Of a stretch of 13,241 nucleotides of DNA, positions 1-6,888 are shown piece after piece. The stretch covers positions 1 through 13,241 of the forward strand of contig CAMDFE010000009.1 in the NCBI GenBank assembly GCA_945897395.1, written 5' to 3'. The notes beneath the pieces were generated by a model. The model did not search any database and was not told the DNA's origin. It saw nothing but the letters and a program-made list of their open reading frames with translations. The position numbers were made by a program, and so were the translations under genes. Positions within the stretch are counted from its first letter, which is position 1, and each line of letters starts with the position of its first letter. The DNA is from Chryseobacterium gleum (lineage in GTDB: Bacteria > Bacteroidota > Bacteroidia > Flavobacteriales_D > Sanyastnellaceae).

Positions 1-47
1 GAAACATGTGGCAACACATGAACAGAACCCGGCTTACGCTCACGGTC
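1..47 (+). ncRNA. rnpB: RNase P RNA, 3' end (partial)
   Basis: This is the last part of the catalytic RNA of ribonuclease P, which trims the 5' leader from precursor tRNAs. Positions 22-36 read ACAGAACCCGGCTTA, matching the highly conserved 3' block (conserved region V) that forms one strand of the catalytic P4 helix; I recall the near-identical block at the end of E. coli M1 RNA. The following CGCTCACGGTC would be the 3' strand of terminal helix P1. Just before the block, 5-10 and 15-20 form a perfect 6-bp hairpin closed by a GCAA tetraloop. The 5' part of the gene lies outside the window, so pairing of P1 and P4 cannot be tested here. The gene converges on mobA. The exact 3' end is approximate. 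Confidence 0.82.
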
Positions 48-62
48 TTTTACTTTTTTTCT
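48..62 (+). terminator. T-rich 3' flank of rnpB, possible terminator
   Basis: Directly after the RNase P RNA come a run of four T and a run of seven T (54-60). With the terminal P1 helix or an upstream hairpin this could end rnpB transcription. The same bases hold the stop codon and last codons of mobA on the other strand, so the two convergent units are packed with no spacer. No separate terminator hairpin is visible. Confidence 0.35.
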
Positions 63-1105
63 TGAAGTTGAATGCGCTCTTCTGGCGTATTCGCATTGAC
101 TAAAAACTTTGAATCTTTAACAGGAAGAATTTCAACGGTCCGATTGAAAAGCATCTTCCGCGGACAACTCTTTCCATTTACCCAAACTTTCATTAATGCC
201 GAAAAAGATTTCGGTTCGTAGATGGAACACAAAGGCTCTGGCCCTCCATCCATGGGCGATTCATAACAAGTGGCAAAGGCTTTCGGATTTCTATTCTTCA
301 ACAAAAATTCAAGTTGTTCGTTTTGCAAATTCGGAAGATCACACGCCACGACTAAAAATGCTGTTTGCGGCAACGTTCGCATGGCCGATGCAATTCCACC
401 TAACGGACCAGCACCTTGAATTTCATCGGCAAAAAATGGACGATTCAAAAACGAATAGTTTTCTTTCTGTTCTTCCCGAACGGAAAGGAAAACTTCCAAC
501 CCCAACTCTTCCAACAATAAAAGCAAATGTTCTGCTTGTGTTTTCTCGTGGTACTGAATGAGCCCTTTCTCTTCGCCCATGCGACTGCTCTTTCCACCCA
601 ATAAAATCAATGCTTTCAGAGGAGCCTCTTCAAAAAATGTTGAAACAAATTCAAGCACTTCTTCCTTCATCATAAAAATTTTTGTTTCGGGTTGAAGTAA
701 GAGTTGAACAAAAGCAGGTACCTCTGTCATTCCTTGCGGAAGGACAATGGCTAAAACATTCGTCAATTCAGCGCTTCTCTTGATGAGACTCTTCTCTTTT
801 TCAAGATTTACAAAAATGATTTGGTTGGAAGCCGCATGGTGATTTCCATTCACTAAGGCGCCGTCGAATTCCTGAAGAACCGTTTGGTCAAGTCCCGTTT
901 CTTCTTGAAGAAGAAAATGATTTTCGTGTGTGGTAATTCCGAAAGAAGAATCGGAATTTCCTTCAGCGTGAGAAGCATCTACATAAGCCAAACGCTGATT
1001 CACTTCCAACTGAAAATAATTTACCCACTTTTTTATCTCTTCGCAGGTGGTGCCATATAGCGCCAACTCGCGTGAATGCCAATTTGCCTTGGATTGAAGG
1101 TTCAT
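50..1105 (-). CDS. mobA: MobA-type molybdenum cofactor guanylyltransferase with degenerate MobB-like N-terminal domain
   Basis: A 351-residue protein whose C-terminal half (about 163-345) is a MobA nucleotidyltransferase, which transfers GMP from GTP to molybdopterin to make the guanine dinucleotide cofactor in the cytoplasm. Seen motifs: the nucleotide-binding signature LLGGKSSRMGEEKG (168-181), GPLGGI (233-238), the metal-binding ACDLP with Asp256, PEPLCSIY (289-296) and FLVNANTPEE (334-343). MobA alone is usually about 190-200 residues, so the first 160 residues are extra. They look like a P-loop domain of MobB type that has lost its Walker A: ALYGTTCEEIKKW (15-27) sits where GxxGxGKT would be, and DGALVNGNH (81-89) resembles the MobB strand DLVLVEGF. 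The ATG overlaps the moaC stop by 4 bases (ATGA), pointing to translational coupling. The MobA call is firm; the N-terminal domain assignment is inference. Confidence 0.9.
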   Translation of the reverse strand: MNLQSKANWHSRELALYGTTCEEIKKWVNYFQLEVNQRLAYVDASHAEGNSDSSFGITTHENHFLLQEETGLDQTVLQEFDGALVNGNHHAASNQIIFVNLEKEKSLIKRSAELTNVLAIVLPQGMTEVPAFVQLLLQPETKIFMMKEEVLEFVSTFFEEAPLKALILLGGKSSRMGEEKGLIQYHEKTQAEHLLLLLEELGLEVFLSVREEQKENYSFLNRPFFADEIQGAGPLGGIASAMRTLPQTAFLVVACDLPNLQNEQLEFLLKNRNPKAFATCYESPMDGGPEPLCSIYEPKSFSALMKVWVNGKSCPRKMLFNRTVEILPVKDSKFLVNANTPEERIQLQEKK

Positions 1106-1578
1106 TTCTCTGCGATGTATGTCGATTTACCTCCAGACTTTTCCAACAACTTCACTCCTCCTATTTCCATGTCGAAGCTCATGGCCTTGCACATGTCGTA
1201 TATCGTCAGCGCCGCAACAGACGCGCCTGTGAGCGCTTCCATTTCAACACCTGTCTTACCGAATGTTTTCACGGTGCACAAAACACGAGCACCAGTTTCT
1301 GTCTTTTCAATTTGCACTTCAATACCTGTAATGGCCAGCGGATGACACAAGGGAATTAAACTCGACGTTTGCTTCACCCCTTGAATACCTGCAATGCGGG
1401 ATGTTTGAAACACAGGACCTTTGGGCGATTGGTATTCGTTGTTTTGAAACAACTGATTCAGGTTGTCAGGAAAGACTATCTCTGCAACAGCCGTGGCTTG
1501 GCGCAGGGAATCGTTCTTTTCAGAAACGTCGACCATAGCCGCATTTCCCTTTTCATTCACATGTGATAATTTTTCCAT
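1102..1578 (-). CDS. moaC: Cyclic pyranopterin monophosphate synthase MoaC
   Basis: MoaC acts with MoaA in the first step of molybdenum cofactor synthesis, converting the 3',8-cyclo-GTP intermediate to cyclic pyranopterin monophosphate in the cytoplasm. The 158-residue product matches the family's usual length (about 160). Visible signatures are KGPVFQTSRIAGIQGVKQT (53-71), SLIPLCHPL (73-81), GVEMEALTGASVAALTIYDM (110-129) and the catalytic Asp128/Lys131 pair in DMCKA. I chose the ATG at 1578 (MEKLSHV...). A frame extension of nine codons begins with a TTG at 1605, but a promoter-like TAAATTTG lies between the two (1584-1591), so the TTG would be upstream of transcription. The gene is first in a two-gene operon with mobA. 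moaA, moaE and moeA are not in the window. Confidence 0.95.
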   Translation of the reverse strand: MEKLSHVNEKGNAAMVDVSEKNDSLRQATAVAEIVFPDNLNQLFQNNEYQSPKGPVFQTSRIAGIQGVKQTSSLIPLCHPLAITGIEVQIEKTETGARVLCTVKTFGKTGVEMEALTGASVAALTIYDMCKAMSFDMEIGGVKLLEKSGGKSTYIAEK

Positions 1579-1583
1579 CGTTT

Positions 1584-1591
1584 CAAATTTA
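1584..1591 (-). promoter_or_regulatory. Possible -7 promoter element for moaC-mobA
   Basis: On the - strand these bases read TAAATTTG, an exact match to the Bacteroidota -7 consensus TAnnTTTG. Only five bases separate it from the moaC ATG, so a start site at the normal distance would give a leaderless or nearly leaderless mRNA. I see no clear -33 TTTG at the usual spacing, so the match could be chance. Confidence 0.3.
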
Positions 1592-1632
1592 TGGAAGGAA
1601 TTCAATTAAATATTCTTTTTAACCTGTAAGAC

Positions 1633-1656
1633 AACCTTTTCCCCATTAAAAGGGTT
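1633..1656. repeat. Inverted repeat in the moaC / PKD-gene divergent spacer
   Basis: AACCTTTT (1633-1640) and AAAAGGGTT (1648-1656) can pair as eight base pairs with one bulged G around a seven-base loop. It lies between two divergent start codons and just upstream of the candidate -7 element of the PKD gene, so it could be an operator or an RNA hairpin. No function can be read from the sequence. Confidence 0.3.
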
Positions 1657-1657
1657 T

Positions 1658-1665
1658 TATATTCG
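1658..1665 (+). promoter_or_regulatory. Weak -7-like element before the PKD protein gene
   Basis: TATATTCG matches the TAnnTTTG consensus at all but one base. It ends 12 bases before the ATG at 1678, which would leave a very short leader. No -33 element is evident. It is the best promoter candidate in the spacer but a weak one. Confidence 0.22.
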
Positions 1666-1677
1666 TAGATAGAAATC

Positions 1678-4389
1678 ATGCGACACACAGCAATTTTGAA
1701 ATTAACGTCCTCCTTGCTAAAATCCTTTTTTAGCTTGCTGTGCGTTTTCATTTCTTTTGAGAGTTTTGCCTCGCACTTAATTGGCGGGGAAGTCTATTAC
1801 ACGCACACTTCAGGAAATAATTACACGATAACGTTGAAAATTTTCCGTGATTGCGGTCCTGCCAATGTAAACGGAACGGGATTCGACGACGCTGTTTCAA
1901 TCGGCATCTTCACCAGCAACAACAACCTGTACACCGATCTTTCTATTAATTTAATTAGCACGAACGTCACCACCATTCCAATAACGCTAAACAACCCGTG
2001 CTTTGTTCTTCCTCCAGACATCTGCGTAGAACAAGCTGTTTATACAGGAAGTGTGAATCTTCCTCCAACACCTGGAGGATATAACATTGTTCACCAGCGT
2101 TGTTGCTTTCAGCCCAGTATTGACAATTTAATTTCTCCCCAATCGCAAGGAGTTTCCTATGTGGCGCATGTGCCTGGTACAAGCGAGCTTGCCGTTGGTT
2201 ACAACTCAAGTCCACGATTTACAAACTTCCCTCCACCTGCCTTATGCAAAGACGCTTCGTTTACGTTTGATCATTCAGCGGTTGATCCAGATGGAGATGT
2301 CATTGTGTATTCGTTTTGCGCGCCCTACTTATTCGCAGATCAGTTCAATCCCATGCCTACTCCACCAGACGATCCTCCGTATGCCAATTTAACCTACGGG
2401 CCCGGATTCTCTCCAACATATCCGATTACAAGTAATCCAGTGATGGGCATTAACCCAACTACTGGATTAATCAGCGGAACCGCCACTCAAGTCGGGCAAT
2501 ACACGATTACGGTTTGTGCTGAAGAATATAGAAATGGTGTTTATATTTCAACCACTCGAAGAACGTTTCAGTTTAATGTGACCCTTTGCGATCAATCAAT
2601 TATAGCGAGTATTCCCGTACAATCATCAGTGTGCAATGGCCTTGATATTAGCTTAACCAATCAGAGTGTTAATTCCACTTTTTGGTCATGGGATTTCGGG
2701 GTTCCGTTCGACAATACGGATGTGAGCACAGCGCAAAACCCAACCTATACCTACCCTGCTCCAGGAACCTACACCATTACGCTCATCGCGAATCCAGGAT
2801 GGTCATGTTCCGATACCGCAATTGAAACCTACACTGTTTTTCCCGACATAGATCCAATTATTACTGTTGAAGATTATTTGTGTGTGAATAATCTCGACAC
2901 ATACGATTTTATGGGATCCGCGACCTTTGCCGCAAACAACGGAACGCTGCTTTGGAACTTCGGGACAAGCTCCTCACCTTCCTCTTCGAATGTGGTTCAT
3001 CCGCAAGGAATTATTTTCGATTCGAACGAAGTGGTTCATTCCGTAACTCTTATCGCCACTGCAAGTAACGGCTGTTCACAAGACACAACGATTACTATTT
3101 TGAATCCGCCCGATCCGGTGGCAAACATTCCGAATCAATCTACTTTTTGCGGCGGATTAACTTATACTTTTTTAAACGATTCACAAAACGCAACCGAATA
3201 TTGGTGGGAGTTCAATACCGTTTTCAACGGTGATTACTCTGATGATTTCGAACCTGTATTTTCATTTCCCAACACTGGAAATTACACCATTCAGTTAGTT
3301 GCATCCTCGCCTTTCAATTGTCCAGACACCACAACGACTTCCATCGAAATTCAAGGGGATTTAACCCCTTCTTTCCCAGCGCAAAGTTCGCAGTGCCTTT
3401 CCACCAACAGCTTCGACTTTCAAGCTCTCGGGGCAAACACCAATTTCGCGACATACGTTTGGGATTTCGGAAGTCCAGAAATTCCAAATTCAACACTGGC
3501 GAATCCGCAGAACATTCAATACACGCAAGAAGGGACGTATACTGTCACTTTAACAATAACTGATACTGGGTGCACGGAATCATACATCGATGATGTTTGG
3601 GTTCCCATTGACCCTTCGTTAGCCCCTTCTATTTTTCCAGCCGCTGGATGCCCTCCTGTTTTCGGCACGTTCAACGCCGTTGCACAAAGCAACACGCAAT
3701 TGTTTTACGAATGGGATTTCGGTGATGGAACGGGTAGTTTTCAACCTGAAAATTTACACATCTACAACACTCCTGGCAGCTACGATGTGTCTCTCATGGT
3801 TTATACTGTTTCGGGTTGCATTGATACGCTTTATCAGAGTTTGAATAATGTTATTACAGTTTATCCCGTGCCCAATGCAGCTTTCTCTATTACTCCACAA
3901 ACCGTTGACATCTTAAGTCCGAATACCACCATAACAGATTTGTCCACTGGAGGAATCAACTGCGTATATTCCATGTCTGACGGCGGAATCAGCAACGACT
4001 GCAACTTCCCTTACGAGTGGACTGAAGCAGGAATTCAAACCATTACGCAAACGGTTACGAATGAATACGGATGCATTGATCAATCAACAGGAGAAGTGAT
4101 TGTAAGCGGATTTTTATTCTACGCTCCGAATAGTTTTTCTCCGAATAACGACGGCATTAATGATGAGTGGATTCCAGAATCAACAGGAACGACAAGCTAC
4201 AATTTAGAAATCTACGACCGTTGGGGACAAATCATTTTCCAAACGAATAATCCCAAAGAAGCCTGGACGGGCAATGTTTTAAACGGTGAATATTTCGCGG
4301 AGAACGGTGTGTACAATTATCAAATTCGAATGAAGGATTTGATTGAATTACCGCATGAATTTAAAGGGCACATTGTGCTTTTTAGATAG
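1678..4389 (+). CDS. Secreted multi-PKD protein with type B T9SS sorting domain (gliding-motility-associated C-terminal family)
   Basis: A 903-residue secreted protein. Residues 1-31 are a signal peptide (charged start, hydrophobic core, likely cleavage after SFA at 31). The mature N-terminus SHLIGGEVYYTH opens a domain common to large Bacteroidota surface proteins. Residues about 190-302 form an Ig/cadherin-like segment (VDPDGDVIVYSF, GINPTTGLISGTATQVGQYT). At least five PKD-type domains follow, marked by WDFG-like strands near 335, 424 (WNFG), 507 (WWEF), 592 (WDFG) and 677 (WDFGDGTG); a degenerate sixth lies about 740-812. Residues about 815-903 are the gliding-motility C-terminal / type B sorting domain (APNSFSPNNDGINDEW, YDRWGQIIF, ending GHIVLFR), which directs export by the type IX system and surface attachment. 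Many paired cysteines suggest disulfides. Its ligand and role are unknown; adhesion is a reasonable inference. It appears to be transcribed alone. Confidence 0.9.
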   Translation: MRHTAILKLTSSLLKSFFSLLCVFISFESFASHLIGGEVYYTHTSGNNYTITLKIFRDCGPANVNGTGFDDAVSIGIFTSNNNLYTDLSINLISTNVTTIPITLNNPCFVLPPDICVEQAVYTGSVNLPPTPGGYNIVHQRCCFQPSIDNLISPQSQGVSYVAHVPGTSELAVGYNSSPRFTNFPPPALCKDASFTFDHSAVDPDGDVIVYSFCAPYLFADQFNPMPTPPDDPPYANLTYGPGFSPTYPITSNPVMGINPTTGLISGTATQVGQYTITVCAEEYRNGVYISTTRRTFQFNVTLCDQSIIASIPVQSSVCNGLDISLTNQSVNSTFWSWDFGVPFDNTDVSTAQNPTYTYPAPGTYTITLIANPGWSCSDTAIETYTVFPDIDPIITVEDYLCVNNLDTYDFMGSATFAANNGTLLWNFGTSSSPSSSNVVHPQGIIFDSNEVVHSVTLIATASNGCSQDTTITILNPPDPVANIPNQSTFCGGLTYTFLNDSQNATEYWWEFNTVFNGDYSDDFEPVFSFPNTGNYTIQLVASSPFNCPDTTTTSIEIQGDLTPSFPAQSSQCLSTNSFDFQALGANTNFATYVWDFGSPEIPNSTLANPQNIQYTQEGTYTVTLTITDTGCTESYIDDVWVPIDPSLAPSIFPAAGCPPVFGTFNAVAQSNTQLFYEWDFGDGTGSFQPENLHIYNTPGSYDVSLMVYTVSGCIDTLYQSLNNVITVYPVPNAAFSITPQTVDILSPNTTITDLSTGGINCVYSMSDGGISNDCNFPYEWTEAGIQTITQTVTNEYGCIDQSTGEVIVSGFLFYAPNSFSPNNDGINDEWIPESTGTTSYNLEIYDRWGQIIFQTNNPKEAWTGNVLNGEYFAENGVYNYQIRMKDLIELPHEFKGHIVLFR

Positions 4390-4520
4390 TCTGAAAAAAG
4401 GTAAGAGAAGTTAAGAAAGGGGCAGAAAGGGGCAGAAAAGAGAAGAAAGGTGTAACGCACTTGTGCATTCAACACCACACAATTCACAACCGCAAACAAA
4501 AGGAAAAGTAGCTTCTTCAT
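4320..4520 (-). pseudogene. Orphan signal peptide: probable 5' remnant of a secreted-protein gene
   Basis: On the - strand an ATG at 4520 opens MKKLLFLLFAVVNCVVLNAQ, a textbook Bacteroidota signal peptide with the frequent NAQ end. After that the frame reads through the purine-rich repeat (as Phe/Leu/Ser/Pro-rich sequence) and into the antisense of the PKD gene's 3' end, stopping at 4320, with no recognisable domain. An exact TATATTTG promoter element lies 15 bases upstream of the ATG. The simplest reading is a gene whose body was deleted, with the junction near 4450-4460. A real 66-residue secreted peptide is possible but less likely, because its second half is antisense to a conserved sorting domain. 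Chance alone rarely gives so complete a signal peptide plus promoter. Confidence 0.45.
4415..4434 (+). repeat. Two tandem copies of a 10-base unit in a purine-rich tract
   Basis: GAAAGGGGCA occurs twice in direct tandem, and GAAAAG follows as a partial third copy. The unit lies inside an almost pure-purine stretch (about 4393-4450) directly after the PKD gene. No hairpin plus T-run is present, so it is not a classic terminator. It marks the apparent break point of the signal-peptide remnant on the other strand and may be replication-slippage prone. Confidence 0.6.
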
Positions 4521-4535
4521 TTCAACATATTTCGA

Positions 4536-4543
4536 CAAATATA
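4536..4543 (-). promoter_or_regulatory. -7 promoter element for the orphan signal-peptide frame
   Basis: Read on the - strand this is TATATTTG, an exact TAnnTTTG match, 15 bases before the ATG at 4520. It points away from ffh. No clear -33 TTTG is seen. Its spacing to the start is slightly shorter than at ffh, sucA and nuoA. Confidence 0.4.
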
Positions 4544-4564
4544 AGTGCGTCCGAACTTTAAGAT

Positions 4565-4572
4565 TAACTTTG
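4565..4572 (+). promoter_or_regulatory. -7 promoter element for ffh-purC
   Basis: TAACTTTG is an exact match to TAnnTTTG and is followed by CA, as is common in this phylum. It ends 21 bases before the ffh ATG at 4594, giving a short leader of about 15 bases. The in-frame TTG at 4570 is part of this element, so it cannot be the start codon of the same transcript. No strong -33 is visible. Confidence 0.55.
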
Positions 4573-4593
4573 CAACCTCATTTGCAGAATACC

Positions 4594-5934
4594 ATGTTTG
4601 AAAATTTATCCGATAAGTTAGAACGAGCGCTGAAAGTCTTAAAAGGACACGGCCAAATTACAGAAGTGAACGTTTCTGAAACGTTGAAGGAAGTTCGTCG
4701 TGCGTTATTAGACTCTGACGTTAGTTACAAGACCGCAAAAGAATTTGCAGATCGTGTTAAAGAGAAGGCACTTGGACAAAAAGTTTTAACTGCTATTAGC
4801 CCTGGACAATTGTTGGTGAAGATTACCCAAGAAGAGTTGAAAGACCTAATGGGCGGCGAACACAGCGAGCTGAACTTCCAAGGAAATCCGGGTATTATCT
4901 TAATGAGCGGTTTACAAGGTTCAGGTAAAACAACGTTTTCCGGAAAGCTTGCGAATTACTTAAAAACAAAAAAAGGAAAGAATCCTCTTTTGGTAGCGTG
5001 TGATATTTATCGTCCAGCTGCCATTAACCAATTGCACATCGTTGGAGATAGCATTGGAGTTGCAGTATATAGCGAACCCGAAAACAAAGACGCTGTTTCA
5101 ATTGCGAAAAACGCTTTGGCGTTCGCGAAGCAAAACGGATATAACGTTGTCATTGTCGATACTGCTGGCCGCTTGGCTGTAGACGAGCAGATGATGACAG
5201 AAATCGCTGCGGTGAAGGAAGCTCTTCAACCGACAGAGACGTTGTTCGTGGTAGATGCCATGACCGGTCAAGATGCTGTGAATACCGCGAAAGCGTTTCA
5301 TGATAAATTGAATTTCGATGGTGTCATTCTTACCAAGTTAGACGGCGACACCCGTGGTGGAGCTGCGCTGAGCATTAAGAGTGAAGTTAACAAGCCCATT
5401 AAGTTTGTTGGTACTGGAGAGAAGATGGACGCGATTGATGTGTTCTACCCAGAGCGCATGGCTAGCCGTATTCTTGGAATGGGCGACGTTATTTCTTTGG
5501 TTGAAAAGGCACAAGAGCAATTCGACGAAGAACAAGCGAAGCGTCTTGAGAAGCGCATTAAGAAAGACCAATTCGATTTCAATGACTTCCTAGAACAAAT
5601 AGGACAGATTAAGAAAATGGGAAGCATGAAAGACCTGATGGGTATGCTGCCTGGAATGGGTCAATTGAAAAATGTAGATGTAAATGACGACGCGTTCAAA
5701 TATGTTGAAGCCATTATTCACAGCATGACTCCAAAGGAGCGCTCGAACCCTAGCTTAATTAACCCTTCACGTAAAGCCCGCATTGCCAAAGGATGTGGAC
5801 GTCCGCTTGAAGATGTGAACAAATTAATGAAGCAGTTCGATCAGACGCGTCAGATGATGAAGATGTTCACCAACAAGAGCCAAATGGCTGCTATGATGAA
5901 GCAAGCAAATCAAATGAAAGGACTTAAAAGATAA
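4594..5934 (+). CDS. ffh: Signal recognition particle GTPase Ffh (SRP54)
   Basis: Ffh binds the 4.5S RNA and the signal sequences of nascent inner-membrane proteins, then docks with FtsY at the membrane in a GTP-dependent step. The 446-residue product has the normal three-part layout: N domain (about 1-95, MFENLSDKLERALKVLKG), G domain (about 96-300) and methionine-rich M domain (about 320-435). Seen in the G domain are Walker A GLQGSGKTT (106-114), DIYRPAA, DTAGR (189-193), TKLDGDTRGG (247-256) and GTGEKMD. The M domain carries LMGMLPGMGQ and the RNA-binding INPSRKARIAKGCGR (about 388-402). I start at the ATG at 4594, the family's usual N-terminus; the frame extends eight codons to a TTG that lies inside the promoter element. 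The stop overlaps the purC start by one base. Confidence 0.97.
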   Translation: MFENLSDKLERALKVLKGHGQITEVNVSETLKEVRRALLDSDVSYKTAKEFADRVKEKALGQKVLTAISPGQLLVKITQEELKDLMGGEHSELNFQGNPGIILMSGLQGSGKTTFSGKLANYLKTKKGKNPLLVACDIYRPAAINQLHIVGDSIGVAVYSEPENKDAVSIAKNALAFAKQNGYNVVIVDTAGRLAVDEQMMTEIAAVKEALQPTETLFVVDAMTGQDAVNTAKAFHDKLNFDGVILTKLDGDTRGGAALSIKSEVNKPIKFVGTGEKMDAIDVFYPERMASRILGMGDVISLVEKAQEQFDEEQAKRLEKRIKKDQFDFNDFLEQIGQIKKMGSMKDLMGMLPGMGQLKNVDVNDDAFKYVEAIIHSMTPKERSNPSLINPSRKARIAKGCGRPLEDVNKLMKQFDQTRQMMKMFTNKSQMAAMMKQANQMKGLKR

Positions 5935-6884
5935 TGGAAGCTATTGCAGGAACTCAATTCACATTTCCGAACCAAACTAACTTTTACAAAGGCAAGGTTC
6001 GCGACGTATACAGCATTGGTGACGATCTTTTGGTGATGATCGCTTCAGACCGAATCTCTGCATTCGACGTGGTTTTGCCACGAGCCATTCCCTTCAAAGG
6101 ACAAGTCTTGAATCAGATTGCAGAACGCATGTTGAATGAAACCGCAGATATTGTTCCCAACTGGAAATTGGCTTCGCCCGATCCGAATGTTACCGTGGGA
6201 ACACGCTGCGAACCGTTCGCTGTGGAAATGGTTATTCGCGGATATTTAACCGGACATGCCTGGAGAACCTACAGCAGTGGACTTCGCATGTTGTGCGGTG
6301 TTGCGCTTCCTGAAGGACTTAAAGAACACGACAAGCTTCCTTCACCCATCATTACTCCCTCGACCAAAGCTACTGAAGGTCACGACGAAGACATTAGTCG
6401 CGAAGAAATCATAGCACAAGGAATCGTGTCTGCTGAAGACTACGCCATTCTTGAAAAATACACCCACGCCCTTTACGAGCGTGGAACCGAATTGGCGTTC
6501 AAACGCGGATTAATCCTCGTTGATACGAAATACGAATTCGGAATGCACGAAGGCGAAGTGGTGCTTATGGACGAGATTCACACACCCGACTCATCTCGCT
6601 ATTTTTATGCTGAAGGCTACGCCGAGCGTCAAGCTGCCGGCGAAAAGCAACGTCAACTTTCCAAAGAGTTCGTCCGCGAATGGTTAATTAGCGAAGGATT
6701 CATGGGCAAGGAAGGACAAGAAGTTCCTGCGATGTCAGACGCATGGCTCGAAGAAATAAGCAATCGATACATTGAACTTTTTGAAAAGGTTACCGGAGAA
6801 TCGTTCATAAAGCAAGATTATTCGAACGTCGAGAACCGCGTGGAAGGCAATGTTATCAAGGCATTGCGTACCCTTCAACCCTGA
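5934..6884 (+). CDS. purC: Phosphoribosylaminoimidazole-succinocarboxamide synthase (SAICAR synthetase)
   Basis: PurC joins aspartate to CAIR using ATP, giving SAICAR, in de novo purine synthesis in the cytoplasm. The 316-residue product belongs to the longer PurC form (yeast ADE1-like, about 300 residues), not the short E. coli form of about 237. Seen motifs: YKGKVRDVY (18-26), the SDRISAFDVVLP segment (38-49), IPFKGQVLNQIAERML, EMVIRGYLTGHAWR (98-111), the loop STKATEGHDEDIS (143-155), ILVDTKYEFG (194-203) and MDEIHTPDSSRYF (212-224). The ATG shares its A with the ffh TAA (TAATG), so translation is probably coupled to ffh and no separate promoter is needed. Confidence 0.97.
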   Translation: MEAIAGTQFTFPNQTNFYKGKVRDVYSIGDDLLVMIASDRISAFDVVLPRAIPFKGQVLNQIAERMLNETADIVPNWKLASPDPNVTVGTRCEPFAVEMVIRGYLTGHAWRTYSSGLRMLCGVALPEGLKEHDKLPSPIITPSTKATEGHDEDISREEIIAQGIVSAEDYAILEKYTHALYERGTELAFKRGLILVDTKYEFGMHEGEVVLMDEIHTPDSSRYFYAEGYAERQAAGEKQRQLSKEFVREWLISEGFMGKEGQEVPAMSDAWLEEISNRYIELFEKVTGESFIKQDYSNVENRVEGNVIKALRTLQP

Positions 6885-6888
6885 TTTT

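Noticed and set aside
5..20. Perfect hairpin CATGTG-GCAA-CACATG as a stand-alone terminator
   Set aside because: No T-run follows it directly and it sits within the RNase P RNA just before the conserved 3' block, so it is better read as part of that RNA.
196..561. 121-codon + strand open frame opposite mobA
   Set aside because: It is fully antisense to the conserved MobA domain, has no recognisable motif, and its composition mirrors the real gene.
1076..1566. Several + strand open frames opposite moaC and the mobA start
   Set aside because: They are shadows of the conserved MoaC frame, overlap each other, and show no domain or start signal.
4415..4440. Tandem purine repeat as the start of a CRISPR array
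   Set aside because: The copies are directly adjacent with no spacers and only ten bases long.
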